The position numbers and the translations under genes are program-made. From positions 3,853,501-3,917,500 of the forward strand of contig CP107851.1 in NCBI GenBank assembly GCA_036013505.1: a DNA stretch of 64,000 bases. Reading direction: 5' to 3'. Of the stretch, positions 52,718 to 62,841 are shown one piece after another. Under the pieces are notes generated by a model. That model searched no databases and was not told where the DNA came from. It saw only the letters and a list, made by a program, of their open reading frames with translations. Position 1 is the stretch's first letter. Each line of letters starts with the position of its first letter. This DNA comes from Streptomyces sp. NBC_00510 (GTDB taxonomy: Bacteria; Actinomycetota; Actinomycetes; Streptomycetales; Streptomycetaceae).

Positions 52718-53038
52718 TCAGCCGGCCGGGAAACCGGTCGGCGCGCTGCCGCCGTCCGCGGGCTCCGGCACCGGCGCCACCTCGCCCGCGCGGATCAGCT
52801 CGATCCGCGTGAGCACCTTGGACCGCAGGTCCGTGGGCACGTCGTCGTGCCCGCAGCAGCGCTTGACCAGCTTCTTGACGGCCTGCTCGAGGCCGTACTT
52901 CTCCAAGCAAGGGTGGCACTCGTCGAAGTGCTGCTTGAACTTGGCGCAGGCGTCGTCGGACATCTCGTTGTCCAGGTACTCGTAAAGGTGTTCGAGTACC
53001 TCGGAGCAGTCCGTCTCATGCGGGTTGCCGCAGCTCAT
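52718..53038 (-). CDS. rsrA: Redox-sensing zinc anti-sigma factor RsrA
   Basis: 106 residues. Cys11, His37, Cys41 and Cys44 (HFDECHPC) are the known zinc ligands of S. coelicolor RsrA, and Cys3, Cys31 and the CC pair at 61-62 complete the thiol-rich profile. Oxidation forms a disulfide, releases zinc and frees SigR. It overlaps the sigR stop by 4 bp, so the two are coupled. Confidence 0.95.
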   Translation of the reverse strand: MSCGNPHETDCSEVLEHLYEYLDNEMSDDACAKFKQHFDECHPCLEKYGLEQAVKKLVKRCCGHDDVPTDLRSKVLTRIELIRAGEVAPVPEPADGGSAPTGFPAG

Positions 53039-53856
53039 GTGCCCGAGCCCTTCTCATCTCCCGCGCCCGCCGGGACGAGCCCGCGCTCCCGCGCGTAGTC
53101 CTCCAGCAACGAACGCAGCTGCCGCCGCCCCCGGTGCAGACGGGACATCACCGTACCGATGGGGGTTCCCATGATGTCGGCGATCTCCTTGTAGGCAAAG
53201 CCCTCGACGTCCGCGAGATAGACCGCGATCCGGAATTCCTCCGGGATCGCCTGCAGCGCCTGCTTCACGTCCGAGTCGGGAAGGTGGTCCAGGGCCTGGG
53301 ACTCGGCGGAGCGCAGACCCGTCGACATGTGCGACTCGGCTCGGGCCAGCTGCCAGTCCTCGATCTCCTCCGTGCCGCTGCGCTGGGGCTCGCGCTGCTT
53401 CTTGCGGTAGGAGTTGATGAAGCTGTTGGTGAGGATGCGGTACAGCCACGCCTTCAGGTTGGTGCCCTCACGGAACTGGTGGAACGACGCGTACGCCTTC
53501 GCGTACGTCTCTTGCACCAGGTCCTCGGCATCGGCCGGGTTGCGGGTCATGCGCAGCGCCGCCGAGTACATCTGGTCCAGGTACTCCAGGGCGTCCCGCT
53601 CGAAGCGCGCGCTGCGCTCGACGTCGGACTCCGGAGTCACCTGCACCTCAGGCACCTCGGACGGGCTGTCGTCGTTGCCGCTGACCGGACCCACCTCCTC
53701 CACGACGGTCACGGGGCCGTAAGCGGACCCCACGCCATCGGAGGATATCCCGGGCGGGATCGGCGCGCTGTTCCTGTCCGCCCCGCCCATCGCCGGCCAC
53801 TCCGGCCACGACAGGTAGGGCGCCTCGGCACGGGCGCGGCACTCGGCTCTGACCAT
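53035..53856 (-). CDS. sigR: Thiol-oxidative stress sigma factor SigR, with long and short starts
   Basis: 273 residues from ATG 53856 for the long form; a GTG at 53694 gives 219 residues. S. coelicolor makes a stable short SigR and an unstable SigR' with about 55 extra residues, matching the 54-residue extension here. Region 2 ([31 protein letters not shown]) and region 4 ([31 protein letters not shown]) are complete. A SigR-type promoter lies upstream and would make the long form. Confidence 0.93.
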   Translation of the reverse strand: MVRAECRARAEAPYLSWPEWPAMGGADRNSAPIPPGISSDGVGSAYGPVTVVEEVGPVSGNDDSPSEVPEVQVTPESDVERSARFERDALEYLDQMYSAALRMTRNPADAEDLVQETYAKAYASFHQFREGTNLKAWLYRILTNSFINSYRKKQREPQRSGTEEIEDWQLARAESHMSTGLRSAESQALDHLPDSDVKQALQAIPEEFRIAVYLADVEGFAYKEIADIMGTPIGTVMSRLHRGRRQLRSLLEDYARERGLVPAGAGDEKGSGT

Positions 53857-53904
53857 CCGGCTGCCTTCCTCACTGTGCGTACGTTCTTTCGCGTGGACGC
53901 CTCG

Positions 53905-53934
53905 CACAACACGGGCCGCGCACCGCTCATTCCC
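53905..53934 (-). promoter_or_regulatory. SigR-dependent promoter of sigR
   Basis: GGGAAT, an 18-bp spacer, then GTTGTG: an exact match to the SigR consensus (GGAAT-N18-GTT). The -35 element lies within the last bases of the upstream hydrolase gene. Gives positive autoregulation. Confidence 0.9.
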
Positions 53935-54571
53935 GAAGCGGGGGCAGTTCCTCCAGCCAGCCCAGCACCGCGTCCGTGATGACGCTGAGTGCTGCCTCCT
54001 GGGTGAGGTCCGCGGACTTCGGCACGGCGAACCCATGGTCGCCGTACGGCACCTCGACCGGCTCGTACCCCTCCGGGAACTCGTCGGGGCGGCCGAAGGG
54101 GTCGCGCCCGCCCTGCAGGGCCAGGACCGGCACCCCGGCGCCGGTCAGCTCGCCGGCCCGGGACTTCTCCGGCTTGCCCGGCGGGTGCAGCGGGAAGGAC
54201 AGCGCCAGCACCGCGACCGCGCCGAGCTCCACCGCCGTACGGCAGGCCACCCGGGCCCCCGCGCTGCGGCCGCCGGAGACGACCGGCAGGCCGGGCCGGG
54301 TCAGTGCGGGCCACAGCGCCGTCCACGCGGTGTCCAGGGTCTTCGGCGCGGGCGCCAGCTTCTTGCCGGCCACCCGCCAGGGCTGCTCCACCAGCGCGAC
54401 CGTCCAGCCGCGCGACGGCAGGGCAGCGGCCAGGGCCTGCAGGTCACGGGCCTCGACGCCGCCTCCCGCACCGTGGCCCAGCGCCACGACGGCGCGCGGC
54501 CGGCGGGCCCGGTGCCAGGTGACGCGGGCGTCCCCCACGGGCGTCGGCACGGTCTCCATGATCTCGCTCAC
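53927..54571 (-). CDS. Alpha/beta hydrolase of the KANL3/TEX30 type
   Basis: 214 residues from GTG 54571. [25 protein letters not shown] opens the fold; [22 protein letters not shown] holds the nucleophile elbow (GRSAG), [17 protein letters not shown] the acid, and YGDHGFAVP the catalytic His. These proteins hydrolyse unknown esters or amides in the cytoplasm. The 3' end overlaps the sigR promoter. Confidence 0.85.
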   Translation of the reverse strand: MSEIMETVPTPVGDARVTWHRARRPRAVVALGHGAGGGVEARDLQALAAALPSRGWTVALVEQPWRVAGKKLAPAPKTLDTAWTALWPALTRPGLPVVSGGRSAGARVACRTAVELGAVAVLALSFPLHPPGKPEKSRAGELTGAGVPVLALQGGRDPFGRPDEFPEGYEPVEVPYGDHGFAVPKSADLTQEAALSVITDAVLGWLEELPPLRE

Positions 54572-54597
54572 AGCGGCCAGTCTGGCACCGCGGGCGA

Positions 54598-55413
54598 TCA
54601 GAACAGCGTCGCCTCCTCGGGCGCCTCGATCGGCTCGACCAGCTCCGGCCCGTTGTTGCGGACGTTGCTCACCTCGGTGCGCACGGGGTACGCGCGCAGC
54701 AGGCCGGGCCGCGGCGGCACGAGCAGGCCGCGCAGGTCCGCGACGTCGGTGCGCACGGGGTCGAGCCAGTCGTCCCAGTGCTCCGGGGTGATCCACAGCG
54801 GCATGCGCGGGTGGATCTCGGCCAGGGAGCGCGGGCCGCCGGGGCGCTCGTCGGCGTCGGCGAAGGGCTCGGTCTCGGCCTCGGTGGTGATGACGGTGCA
54901 GGTGGCCCACCAGGCGCGCGGGTGCTCGTCGGGCAGGGTGCGGTCGCGCCAGAACTCGTACAGCCCGGCCATCGCGAACACCGAGCCGTCGACGGGGGTG
55001 ACGAAGTACGGCTGCTTGCGGGGCCGCTTCTTCCTCCCCTCCTCCTCCAGCTGCCGCTCGTCCTTGCCGGTGACCCACTCGAAGTAGCCGTCGGCGGGCA
55101 GCAGGCAGCGGCGCGAGGCGAAGGGGCGCCGGTAGGAGGACTTCTCGTGCACGGTCTCGGCCCGCGCGTTGATCATCTTCACACCGACGTCGGGCGTCTT
55201 GGCCCAGCTCGGCACCAGCCCCCAGCGCAGGGTGCGCAACTGGCGCACGATCTCGCCGGTCTCCTTGTCGGGCCGCTCCAGCACCGCGTAGGTGCTGTCG
55301 GTCGGCGCGACGTTCCAATTGGGGTCCAGCGCCTCGGTGGGATCCCATTTCCGCACGTCGAAGAGCCCGACGAGATCCTCGGGCCTCCGGCTGGCTGCAT
55401 ATCGACCGCACAT
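54598..55413 (-). CDS. HMCES/YedK-type abasic-site processing protein
   Basis: 271 residues. It starts MCGRYAASR, whose Cys2 becomes the catalytic N-terminal residue after Met removal and crosslinks to abasic sites in single-stranded DNA. INARAETV, PADGYFEW and IHPRMP complete the SRAP signature. A Lys/Arg-rich insert (EEEGRKKRPRKQ) is present. Related to DNA-damage protection; the older name is SOS response-associated peptidase. Confidence 0.92.
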   Translation of the reverse strand: MCGRYAASRRPEDLVGLFDVRKWDPTEALDPNWNVAPTDSTYAVLERPDKETGEIVRQLRTLRWGLVPSWAKTPDVGVKMINARAETVHEKSSYRRPFASRRCLLPADGYFEWVTGKDERQLEEEGRKKRPRKQPYFVTPVDGSVFAMAGLYEFWRDRTLPDEHPRAWWATCTVITTEAETEPFADADERPGGPRSLAEIHPRMPLWITPEHWDDWLDPVRTDVADLRGLLVPPRPGLLRAYPVRTEVSNVRNNGPELVEPIEAPEEATLF

Positions 55414-55467
55414 GAGTGCCAGATTGCCACGGCGCGGACACAGCCGGGCGTCGTATGGTGCGGAACC

Positions 55468-56163
55468 GTGCAGCTCTTCGACTCCATCTTCGGCACCCAG
55501 CCCGCGCCCTCCCCCTGGTTGGTCGGCGCCACGGCGGCCGTCGCCCTGGCCGCGGTGCTGCCGCACGTCCTGTGGCGGCTGTCCCGCAACGCGATCACGA
55601 TCGCCCACGAAGGCGGCCACGGCCTGGTCGCCCTGCTGTCCGGACGCCGTCTGCAGGGCATCCGGCTGCACTCGGACACCTCGGGCCTGACCGTCTCCCG
55701 CGGCAAGCCGTACGGCCTCGGCATGATCCTCACCGCGGCGGCCGGCTACACCGCGCCGTCCCTGCTGGGCCTCGGCGGGGCCCTGCTGCTCGCGGCGGGG
55801 CACATCACGGCACTGCTGTGGGGGGCGACGGCCCTGCTGCTGGTGATGCTGGTGATGATCAGGAACGCGTACGGGGTGCTGACCGTCTTCGTGACCGGCG
55901 GCCTCTTCCTGCTGGTGTCCTGGCTGACCGAGCCCGGGGTCCAGGCGGCCTTCGCCTACCTGGTGGTGTGGTTCCTGCTGTTCGGGGGCGTACGCCCGGT
56001 CCTGGAGCTCCAGCGCAAGCGGCGCGGTGGTGCGGCGCCCGGATCGGACGCGGACCAGCTGGCCCGGCTGACGCACACCCCGGCGGCGCTGTGGATGCTG
56101 TTGTTCTACGCGGTGGCGCTGCTGTCGCTGTTCGGCGGCGGCCGCTGGCTGGTGGGTCTGTAG
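55468..56163 (+). CDS. M50B-like membrane metalloprotease homologue
   Basis: 231 residues from GTG 55468. The zinc motif AHEGGHGLVALLSGR (HExxH) lies near residue 45, followed by about six membrane helices, the layout of the M50B-like family common in actinomycetes. The third metal ligand is unclear. Probably membrane-embedded; no substrate known. Divergent from the HMCES gene. Confidence 0.82.
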   Translation: MQLFDSIFGTQPAPSPWLVGATAAVALAAVLPHVLWRLSRNAITIAHEGGHGLVALLSGRRLQGIRLHSDTSGLTVSRGKPYGLGMILTAAAGYTAPSLLGLGGALLLAAGHITALLWGATALLLVMLVMIRNAYGVLTVFVTGGLFLLVSWLTEPGVQAAFAYLVVWFLLFGGVRPVLELQRKRRGGAAPGSDADQLARLTHTPAALWMLLFYAVALLSLFGGGRWLVGL

Positions 56164-56249
56164 GCCTTGCGAGCGGGTATCTGTTTCCTTCAGGTTTCGT
56201 CCGCTTTGTGAGCGATTCGCCTTCTCCTTGAGCCACTACGCTGGGGGCC

Positions 56250-57596
56250 ATGACCGGTAACCCCGCGCACACCGCCCTGTGGCCCGCGCCGCTCGCGTCC
56301 GCCCCCGTCCACGCGACGGTCACCGTGCCCGGATCCAAGTCGGTCACCAACCGCGCCCTGGTGCTCGCGGCGCTCGCCTCCGAGCCGGGCTGGCTGCGCC
56401 GCCCGCTGCGCAGCCGCGACACCCTGCTGATGGCCGACGCGCTGCGCACCATGGGCGTCCAGATCGACGAGGTGGTCAATCCCTACGGCGGCGAGGCCTG
56501 GCGGGTCATCCCGGCGGGGCTGCACGGTCCGGCCTCCGTCGACGTCGGCAACGCCGGCACGGTGATGCGGTTCCTGCCGCCGGTCGCCGCGCTCGCCGAC
56601 GGCCCGGTGCACTTCGACGGCGACCCCCGCAGCCACGAGCGCCCGCTGAACGGGGTCATCGACGCACTGCGCACGCTGGGCGCCCGCATCGACGACGAGG
56701 GCCGCGGCGCGCTGCCGCTGACCGTGCACGGCGGCGGGGCGCTGGACGGCGGCCCGGTGTCGGTCGACGCGTCCTCGTCCTCCCAGTTCGTCAGCGCCCT
56801 GCTGCTGTCCGGCCCCCGCTTCAACCAGGGCGTCGAGGTGCGGCACACCGGCCCGACGCTGCCGTCGCTGCCGCACATCAAGATGACCGTGGAGATGCTG
56901 CGGCACGCCGGAGCCAAGGTCGACACCCCGGAGAACGGCGGCGAGCCCGACGTGTGGCGGGTCGACGCCGGCGCGCTGCTCGGCGTCGACCTCACCGTCG
57001 AGCCGGACCTCTCCAACGCCCAGCCCTTCCTCGCCGCCGCGCTGGTCACCGGCGGCCGTGTGGTCATCCCCGACTGGCCGCGGCGCACCACCCAGCCCGG
57101 TGACGCGCTGCGCGAGCTGTTCACCCGGATGGGCGGTTCGTGCGAGCTGACGGACACGGGCCTGGTCTTCACCGGCTCCGGCCGGATCCACGGCATCGAC
57201 GCCGACCTGTCGGACGTCGGCGAACTCACGCCCGGCATCGCGGCGGTCGCCGCGCTCGCCGACTCCGAGTCCGTGCTGCGCGGCGTGGGCCACCTGCGGC
57301 TGCACGAGACCGACCGGCTGGCCGCGCTGAGCAAGGAGATCAACGAGCTCGGCGGCGACGTCACCGAGACCGAGGACGGACTGCGCATCCGGCCGCGGCC
57401 GCTGCGCGGCGGCGTCTTCCACACCTACGAGGACCACCGGCTGGCCACCGCCGGCGCCGTCCTGGGCCTCGCCGTCGACGGCGTCCGGGTCGAGAACGTC
57501 GCGACCACCGGCAAGACCCTCCCCGACTTCCCCGAGATGTGGACGGCCATGCTGGGCACGGCACCGGCGGCCTCCGCGTCCCCGGTGCGGGCCTGA
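56250..57596 (+). CDS. aroA: 3-phosphoshikimate 1-carboxyvinyltransferase (EPSP synthase)
   Basis: 448 residues. [17 protein letters not shown] with the catalytic Lys, [35 protein letters not shown] and [12 protein letters not shown] are the standard signatures. It makes EPSP in the shikimate pathway. Followed 3 bp later by rsgA. Confidence 0.96.
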   Translation: MTGNPAHTALWPAPLASAPVHATVTVPGSKSVTNRALVLAALASEPGWLRRPLRSRDTLLMADALRTMGVQIDEVVNPYGGEAWRVIPAGLHGPASVDVGNAGTVMRFLPPVAALADGPVHFDGDPRSHERPLNGVIDALRTLGARIDDEGRGALPLTVHGGGALDGGPVSVDASSSSQFVSALLLSGPRFNQGVEVRHTGPTLPSLPHIKMTVEMLRHAGAKVDTPENGGEPDVWRVDAGALLGVDLTVEPDLSNAQPFLAAALVTGGRVVIPDWPRRTTQPGDALRELFTRMGGSCELTDTGLVFTGSGRIHGIDADLSDVGELTPGIAAVAALADSESVLRGVGHLRLHETDRLAALSKEINELGGDVTETEDGLRIRPRPLRGGVFHTYEDHRLATAGAVLGLAVDGVRVENVATTGKTLPDFPEMWTAMLGTAPAASASPVRA

Positions 57597-57599
57597 ACC

Positions 57600-58601
57600 A
57601 TGCGGCGCTACGGCAAGCACACCGACGAGGACGACGTCCGGGTCCGCCCGAACCGCAAGGGGAACCGTCCCCGCACCAGCATCCGGCCCAAGCACGAGGA
57701 CGCCGAGGAGGGCTTCGTCCTCACCATCGACCGCGGCCGCATCACCTGCCTCGTCGAGGACCGCACGGTCACCGCGATGAAGGCCCGTGAGCTGGGTCGC
57801 AAGGGCATCGCGGTCGGCGACCGGGTCGGCATCGTCGGCGACCTGTCCGGCGAGAAGGACACGCTGGCGCGCATCGTGCGCGTCGAGGAGCGCACCTCGG
57901 TGCTGCGCCGCACCGCCGACGACACCGATCCGTACGAGCGGGTCGTCGTCGCCAACGCCGACCGGCTCGCCATCGTCACCGCCCTCGCCGACCCCGAGCC
58001 GCGCCCCCGGCTCATCGACCGCTGCCTGGTGGCGGCGTACGACGCCGGGCTCGAGCCGCTGCTGGTGCTCACCAAGTCCGATCTCGCCTCGGCGGAAACG
58101 CTGCTGGAGACGTACGCGCCCCTGGGCGTCCCCTACGTCGTCACCAGCCACGAGCACTTCGACGCCGACGCGACGGCGGCCGTCCGCGAGCACCTCAAGG
58201 GCGGGATCACCGCCTTCGTCGGCCACAGCGGCGTCGGTAAGACCACCCTGGTCAACGCCCTGGTGGAGCGTCAGCGCGCGACCGGCCTCGTCAACGCGGT
58301 CACCGGACGGGGCAGGCACACCACCACCTCGGCGCTCGCGCTGCCGCTCAGCGGCGCGGAGGGCTGGGTCATCGACACCCCGGGGGTGCGCTCCTTCGGC
58401 CTCCACCACGTCGATCCGTCCCGGGTCATCCACGCCTTCCCCGATCTGGAGCCGGGCACGGAGGACTGTCCGCGGGCCTGCAGCCACGACGAACCCGACT
58501 GCGCGCTGGACGCCTGGGTCGCCGACGGGCACGCGGAACCCGCCCGGTTGTTCTCGCTGCGGCGGCTGCTCGCGACGCGTGAGCGCAAGGAAGGGGACTG
58601 A
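57600..58601 (+). CDS. rsgA: Ribosome small subunit-dependent GTPase RsgA
   Basis: 333 residues. An OB-fold domain (about 35-105) precedes a circularly permuted GTPase with TKSD (158-161, G4) before the P-loop GHSGVGKTT (208-216). A zinc finger ends the protein (CPRACSHDEPDCAL). It assists 30S maturation. Probably co-transcribed with aroA. Confidence 0.95.
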   Translation: MRRYGKHTDEDDVRVRPNRKGNRPRTSIRPKHEDAEEGFVLTIDRGRITCLVEDRTVTAMKARELGRKGIAVGDRVGIVGDLSGEKDTLARIVRVEERTSVLRRTADDTDPYERVVVANADRLAIVTALADPEPRPRLIDRCLVAAYDAGLEPLLVLTKSDLASAETLLETYAPLGVPYVVTSHEHFDADATAAVREHLKGGITAFVGHSGVGKTTLVNALVERQRATGLVNAVTGRGRHTTTSALALPLSGAEGWVIDTPGVRSFGLHHVDPSRVIHAFPDLEPGTEDCPRACSHDEPDCALDAWVADGHAEPARLFSLRRLLATRERKEGD

Positions 58602-58666
58602 GACGCCATTTCCGGGCATGCTGTGTGATGATCGCTCATCGACAGACGGAAACGGGAGGGCGTTCG

Positions 58667-58990
58667 ATGGCCTGGCTCCTCGTGGTGGTCGCTGGACTCC
58701 TCGAAACCGGCTTCGCGGTCTGCCTCAAGCTCTCCCACGGGTTCACCCGCCTGTGGCCGACCATCGCCTTCTGCGCCTTCGCGCTCGGCAGCTTCGGCCT
58801 GCTCACGCTCGCCCTGAAGAAGCTGGACGTCGGGGCCGCGTACGCGGTGTGGACGGGCATCGGGGCCTCCGGGACCGCGATCTACGGCATGGCCTTCCTC
58901 GGCGACGTCGTCTCGACCCTGAAGCTGATCTCCATCAGCCTGGTCGTCCTGGGCGTCATCGGGCTCCAGCTCTCCGGCTCCACCCATTGA
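58667..58990 (+). CDS. sugE: SMR transporter SugE/Gdx
   Basis: 107 residues in four helices. The conserved Glu is in AGLLETGFAV (residue 13), with KLSHGF, GAAYAVWTGIGASG and LVVLGVIGLQLSGSTH matching the SugE/Gdx branch, which exports guanidinium or quaternary ammonium ions as a dual-topology dimer. A guanidine riboswitch was not recognised upstream. Faces a TetR gene. Confidence 0.9.
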   Translation: MAWLLVVVAGLLETGFAVCLKLSHGFTRLWPTIAFCAFALGSFGLLTLALKKLDVGAAYAVWTGIGASGTAIYGMAFLGDVVSTLKLISISLVVLGVIGLQLSGSTH

Positions 58991-59029
58991 CCGCCCCGGC
59001 CGGTCCGCACCAGGGCCGGGCCGCGCCCG

Positions 59030-59668
59030 TCACCAGCCGCGCTGGAGCAGCCCCCGGACCAGCCGGGCGACCCGCCGGCACGCCTCCTCGTCGGAGGCCG
59101 CGGGCGCGACGACGTAGGAGACGGTGACGCGCACTGCGGTCTCGCAGGCCCAGTCGGCCTCGGCCCGGTCGAGTCTGGGGAAGCGCCGCCCCAGCACGGT
59201 CGCGGCGCGCGCCCGGAAGCCGTCGAGGAGTTCGGCCGGGGCGAGCGGGGCGTCGTCCCCCCGCTGCCGCCGGCCCGGCAGCCGCGGCACCGGCACCGGC
59301 ACGACGGCCGCCGCCGGGACCCGGTCCCCGCGGCAGCCGGTGAGCACCGCACGCACCAGCGGTCTGCGGCGGGCACTGTGCAGGGTCCAGGCGGTCGCGG
59401 CGGCGAAGCAGTCACCGGCGTCGGCGCCCTGCCGCCCGGCGGCGTCCAGGGCGCGCTCCACGCCCGCCAGGAACGCCTCCGCCTCCCGCCGCGCCAGGGC
59501 TCTCGCGAGCCCCTCCTTGGTGCCGAACTCGTTGTAGAGGGTCTGCCGCGACACCCCGGCCGTGGCCGCGACGTCGACCATCCTGATCGTCGCCCACGAG
59601 CGGTCGCCCAGTGCGGACAGCGCCGCGTCCAGGAGTGATTCACGCGCTGTCGGCACGATCGCCTCCAA
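59030..59668 (-). CDS. TetR-family transcriptional regulator
   Basis: 212 residues. N-terminal DNA-binding domain WATIRMVDVAATAGVSRQTLYNEFGTKEGLARAL. The ligand domain has no recognised family. It converges with the sugE gene, so it may or may not control it. The short Arg-rich insert RLPGRRQRGDD is unusual. Confidence 0.88.
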   Translation of the reverse strand: MEAIVPTARESLLDAALSALGDRSWATIRMVDVAATAGVSRQTLYNEFGTKEGLARALARREAEAFLAGVERALDAAGRQGADAGDCFAAATAWTLHSARRRPLVRAVLTGCRGDRVPAAAVVPVPVPRLPGRRQRGDDAPLAPAELLDGFRARAATVLGRRFPRLDRAEADWACETAVRVTVSYVVAPAASDEEACRRVARLVRGLLQRGW

Positions 59669-59817
59669 GCGGTCTCAAGCGGGTCTCGAGCGGTCTCCAC
59701 CGGTACCGAGCGGCCTCAGGGGGCTGTGGGCCAGAATTGACGCGCCGTCGGTCCGTGTCAACCCTCCCCGCGTACCCTGCGTGACCTCGACCTGCCGCGA
59801 TCGATACTGTTCGCTCC

Positions 59818-60615
59818 ATGCCCGACTTCAACGACGATCTGCGCCTCGCGCACATCCTTGCCGACGCCGCCGACGCCGCCACCATGGAGCGCTTCAAGTC
59901 CCTGGACCTCAAGGTCGAGACCAAGCCCGACATGACGCCGGTCAGCGAGGCGGACAAGCGTGCCGAGGAACTGATCCGCAGTCAGCTCGGGCGGGCCAGG
60001 CCGCGCGACGCCGTGCTCGGCGAGGAGTACGGCACGGAGGGCAGCGGTCCGCGGCGCTGGATCGTCGACCCGATCGACGGCACCAAGAACTACGTCCGCG
60101 GGGTGCCCGTGTGGGCCACCCTGATCGCGCTCATGGTGCGCGGGGAGCGGGGCGACGAGGGCGTGGTCGGCATGGTGTCCGCGCCCGCCCTGGGGCGCCG
60201 CTGGTGGGCGGTGAAGGGCGGCGGGGCGTACACCGGGCGCAGCCTGTCCTCGGCCACGCGGCTGCGGGTGTCGCAGGTGAGCCGGCTGGCGGACGCCTCC
60301 TTCGCGTACTCCTCGCTGAGCGGCTGGGAGGAGCAGGGCCGCCTGGACGGCTTCCTCGACCTGACCCGGTCCTGCTGGCGGACGCGCGCCTACGGTGACT
60401 TCTGGCCCTACATGATGGTCGCCGAGGGCGCCGTGGACATCTGCGCCGAGCCCGAACTGAGCCTGTGGGACATGGCGGCGAACGAGGTGATCGTGCGCGA
60501 GGCCGGAGGGCGCTTCACCAGCCTGGACGGGACCGCGGGACCGTACGGCGGGAACGCGGCGGCGTCCAACGGGCTGCTGCACGAGGACATGCTCGACTTC
60601 CTGAACCGCCCGTAA
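59818..60615 (+). CDS. hisN: Histidinol-phosphatase, inositol monophosphatase family
   Basis: 265 residues. Metal-binding motifs: EADKRAEELI, EEYG, WIVDPIDGTKNYVRG and SLWDMAANEVIVREAGG. It matches HisN of actinobacteria, which dephosphorylates histidinol phosphate in histidine synthesis. ATG 59818. Monocistronic. Confidence 0.9.
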   Translation: MPDFNDDLRLAHILADAADAATMERFKSLDLKVETKPDMTPVSEADKRAEELIRSQLGRARPRDAVLGEEYGTEGSGPRRWIVDPIDGTKNYVRGVPVWATLIALMVRGERGDEGVVGMVSAPALGRRWWAVKGGGAYTGRSLSSATRLRVSQVSRLADASFAYSSLSGWEEQGRLDGFLDLTRSCWRTRAYGDFWPYMMVAEGAVDICAEPELSLWDMAANEVIVREAGGRFTSLDGTAGPYGGNAAASNGLLHEDMLDFLNRP

Positions 60616-60708
60616 TCGACCGCTCCCTCACACTACCGATCACCCTCCGCGCACCCCTTGCTGCGGACCGCGGCGCATGTGAACATGAGAATGCGTGAGC
60701 TTGTGCAT

Positions 60709-60726
60709 TTGTGAAACGATTCTCAA
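60709..60726. promoter_or_regulatory. Imperfect palindrome in the CBS gene leader
   Basis: TTGTGAAACGATTCTCAA, 5 of 6 outer bases paired, 31 bp before the start codon. It resembles small operators (Fur-like type) but no regulator can be named. Confidence 0.3.
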
Positions 60727-60757
60727 GACGGCCACGACGCAGCCCGAGGGGTATCCC

Positions 60758-61147
60758 ATGCTCGTACGCGACGCCATGAGCACGGTCGTTCTCACGGTCG
60801 GTCCCGCCCACACCCTCCGCCAGGCCGCCCGGCTGATGTCCGCCCGACGGGTGGGCGCGGCGGTGGTACTCGATCCCGACACCTGCGGTCTCGGCATCCT
60901 GACCGAGCGCGACATCCTCAACGCCATCGGTGCGGGGCTCGACCCCGACCACGAACCCGCCGCCGCCCACACCACCACCGACGTGGTCTTCGCCGCGCCC
61001 CAGTGGACCCTCGAAGAGGCGGCCGCCGCGATGGTACGCGGCGGCTTCCGGCACCTGGTGGTGCTGGACGACCGCAACCCGGTCGGCATGGTCTCCGTAC
61101 GCGACATCGTGCGCTGCTGGCAGCCCGCGCGCGCCCTGGCCGGCTGA
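60758..61147 (+). CDS. CBS-domain pair protein
   Basis: 129 residues from ATG 60758 behind GAGGGG. Two CBS motifs (about 1-60 and 70-128), with the ends ILTERDILNAI and MVSVRDIVRCW. Such proteins bind adenine nucleotides or related ligands. No enzyme domain is attached. A short inverted repeat lies in its leader. Confidence 0.87.
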   Translation: MLVRDAMSTVVLTVGPAHTLRQAARLMSARRVGAAVVLDPDTCGLGILTERDILNAIGAGLDPDHEPAAAHTTTDVVFAAPQWTLEEAAAAMVRGGFRHLVVLDDRNPVGMVSVRDIVRCWQPARALAG

Positions 61148-61166
61148 CGGCCGGGACATGGATCGG

Positions 61167-61200
61167 AGGGGGCCGGGTGCCTGGACGCACCCGGTCCCCT
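61167..61200. terminator. Hairpin between CBS gene and catalase gene
   Basis: A 14-bp stem with one G-T pair and a 6-nt loop between converging genes; probably bidirectional. Confidence 0.78.
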
Positions 61201-61224
61201 CCGGGTCTGTGGGACGGACGCCGG

Positions 61225-62685
61225 TCAGCCGCGCAGGGCTTGGACGGCGGCTTCCAGCCGCTTGCCGAAGTCCTCGTCGGCACGGCGGAAGTTGCCGATC
61301 GCGCGCTCGGCGATGTCGTCGCGCGACACCTTGGCGATGAATCCGGAGAGGTTGGCGACCAGGCGCTCCTTCTCCTCCTGCGACATCAGCCGGTAGAGGT
61401 TGCCGGCCTGCACGAAGTCGTCGTCCTCGGCGTGCGAGGGCGTCTCGTGGTTGCCGGTGTACCCGGCGACCGCGGTGGCCGACCACAGGGGACGGCCGGT
61501 CTGCGCCGGGCCGCCGAAGCTGTTCGGCTCGTAGTTCCTGGCCCCGCCGTGGCGGCCGTCGTAGAGCGCGCCGTCGCGGCCGTGGGTGCGCGCCTCGGTC
61601 GCGTGCGGGCGGTTCACCGGCAGGTGGTCGGCGTTGATGCCGACGCGGTAGCGGTGGGCGTCGCCGTAGGCGAAGAGCCGGCCCTGCAGCATCTTGTCCG
61701 GGGACGGGCCGATGCCGGGCACGAAGTGCGCCGGGGAGAAGATCGACTGCTCGACCTCGGCGAAGATGTTCTGCGGGTTGCGGTTGAGCTCCAGCCTGCC
61801 GATCTCGATCGGCGGGTAGTCCTCGTGCGGCCACACCTTGGTGAGGTCGAACGGGTTGAAGCGGTAGGCCGCCGCCTCGGCCGCGGGCATGATCTGCACC
61901 TGCACGGTCCAGCTCGGGAACTCGCCGCGCTCGATGGCCTCGCGCAGGTCGCGCTGGTGGGAGTCCGGGTCCTCACCGGCGAGCCGGTTGGCCTCCTCCT
62001 GGGTGAGGTTCTGGATGCCCTGGTCGGTCTTGAAGTGGTACTTGACCCAGAAGACCTCGCCGGCCTCGTTGTTCCACTGGTAGGTGTGCGAGCCGTAGCC
62101 GTTCATGTGGCGGTAGCTCGCCGGGATGCCGCGGTCACCGAACAGCCAGGTCACCTGGTGCGTCGACTCGGGCGACAGCCCCCAGAAGTCCCAGACGTTG
62201 TCCGCCTCCTGGGAGCCGGTGTACGGGTCGCGCTTCTGGGTGTGGATGAAGTCGGGGAACTTGATGGCGTCCTTGATGAAGAACACCGGGGTGTTGTTGC
62301 CGACGAGGTCGTAATTGCCCTCCTCGGTGTAGAACTTCAGCGCCCAGCCGCGCGGGTCGCGCACGGCGTCCGCCGCGCCCAGGTTGCCGGCGACGGTGGA
62401 GAACCGCAGGAAGGTCTCGGTCTGCTTGCCGACCTCGGAGAGGAACGCCGCCCGCGTGTACTTCGTCACGTCGGCGGTCACCGTGAAGGTGCCGTAGGCG
62501 CCCGCCCCGCGGGCGTGCACCACGCGCTCCGGGATCCGCTCGCGGTTGAAGTGGGCGAGCTTCTCCAGCAGCTGCTGGTCCTGGACCAGGACCGGTCCCC
62601 CGGGGCCCGCGGTCTCGCTGTTCTGGTTGTCCGCGACCGGGGCGCCCGCCTCCGTGGTCAGCGGGCCGGTCTCCTGAACCGTCAC
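61225..62685 (-). CDS. katA: Monofunctional haem catalase
   Basis: 486 residues. The active-site His lies in [14 protein letters not shown] (His57), the Asn in VGNNTPVFF and the haem Tyr ligand in [12 protein letters not shown]. Destroys hydrogen peroxide. Divergent from catR, a Fur-type repressor that controls the catalase in S. coelicolor. A clean promoter with TTGACT and TAGGAT lies upstream. Confidence 0.95.
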   Translation of the reverse strand: MTVQETGPLTTEAGAPVADNQNSETAGPGGPVLVQDQQLLEKLAHFNRERIPERVVHARGAGAYGTFTVTADVTKYTRAAFLSEVGKQTETFLRFSTVAGNLGAADAVRDPRGWALKFYTEEGNYDLVGNNTPVFFIKDAIKFPDFIHTQKRDPYTGSQEADNVWDFWGLSPESTHQVTWLFGDRGIPASYRHMNGYGSHTYQWNNEAGEVFWVKYHFKTDQGIQNLTQEEANRLAGEDPDSHQRDLREAIERGEFPSWTVQVQIMPAAEAAAYRFNPFDLTKVWPHEDYPPIEIGRLELNRNPQNIFAEVEQSIFSPAHFVPGIGPSPDKMLQGRLFAYGDAHRYRVGINADHLPVNRPHATEARTHGRDGALYDGRHGGARNYEPNSFGGPAQTGRPLWSATAVAGYTGNHETPSHAEDDDFVQAGNLYRLMSQEEKERLVANLSGFIAKVSRDDIAERAIGNFRRADEDFGKRLEAAVQALRG

Positions 62686-62732
62686 GTGCTTCTCCCTGGG
62701 TTGGTGCTGTGCCGTGGCTTACGCCGGATGCG

Positions 62733-62760
62733 ATCCTACGATAGACAGAGTCCAAGTCAA
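62733..62760 (-). promoter_or_regulatory. katA promoter
   Basis: TTGACT, 16-bp spacer, TAGGAT, 48 bp before the katA start. A housekeeping-type promoter; CatR is expected to bind over it. Confidence 0.75.
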
Positions 62761-62841
62761 GAAGAGCCCCAAACTCGTACCCGGTCGGAACACGGACTGT
62801 CACTGTTAAGCTGTTGCCATCCCACTGATAGGTGAAATGGA

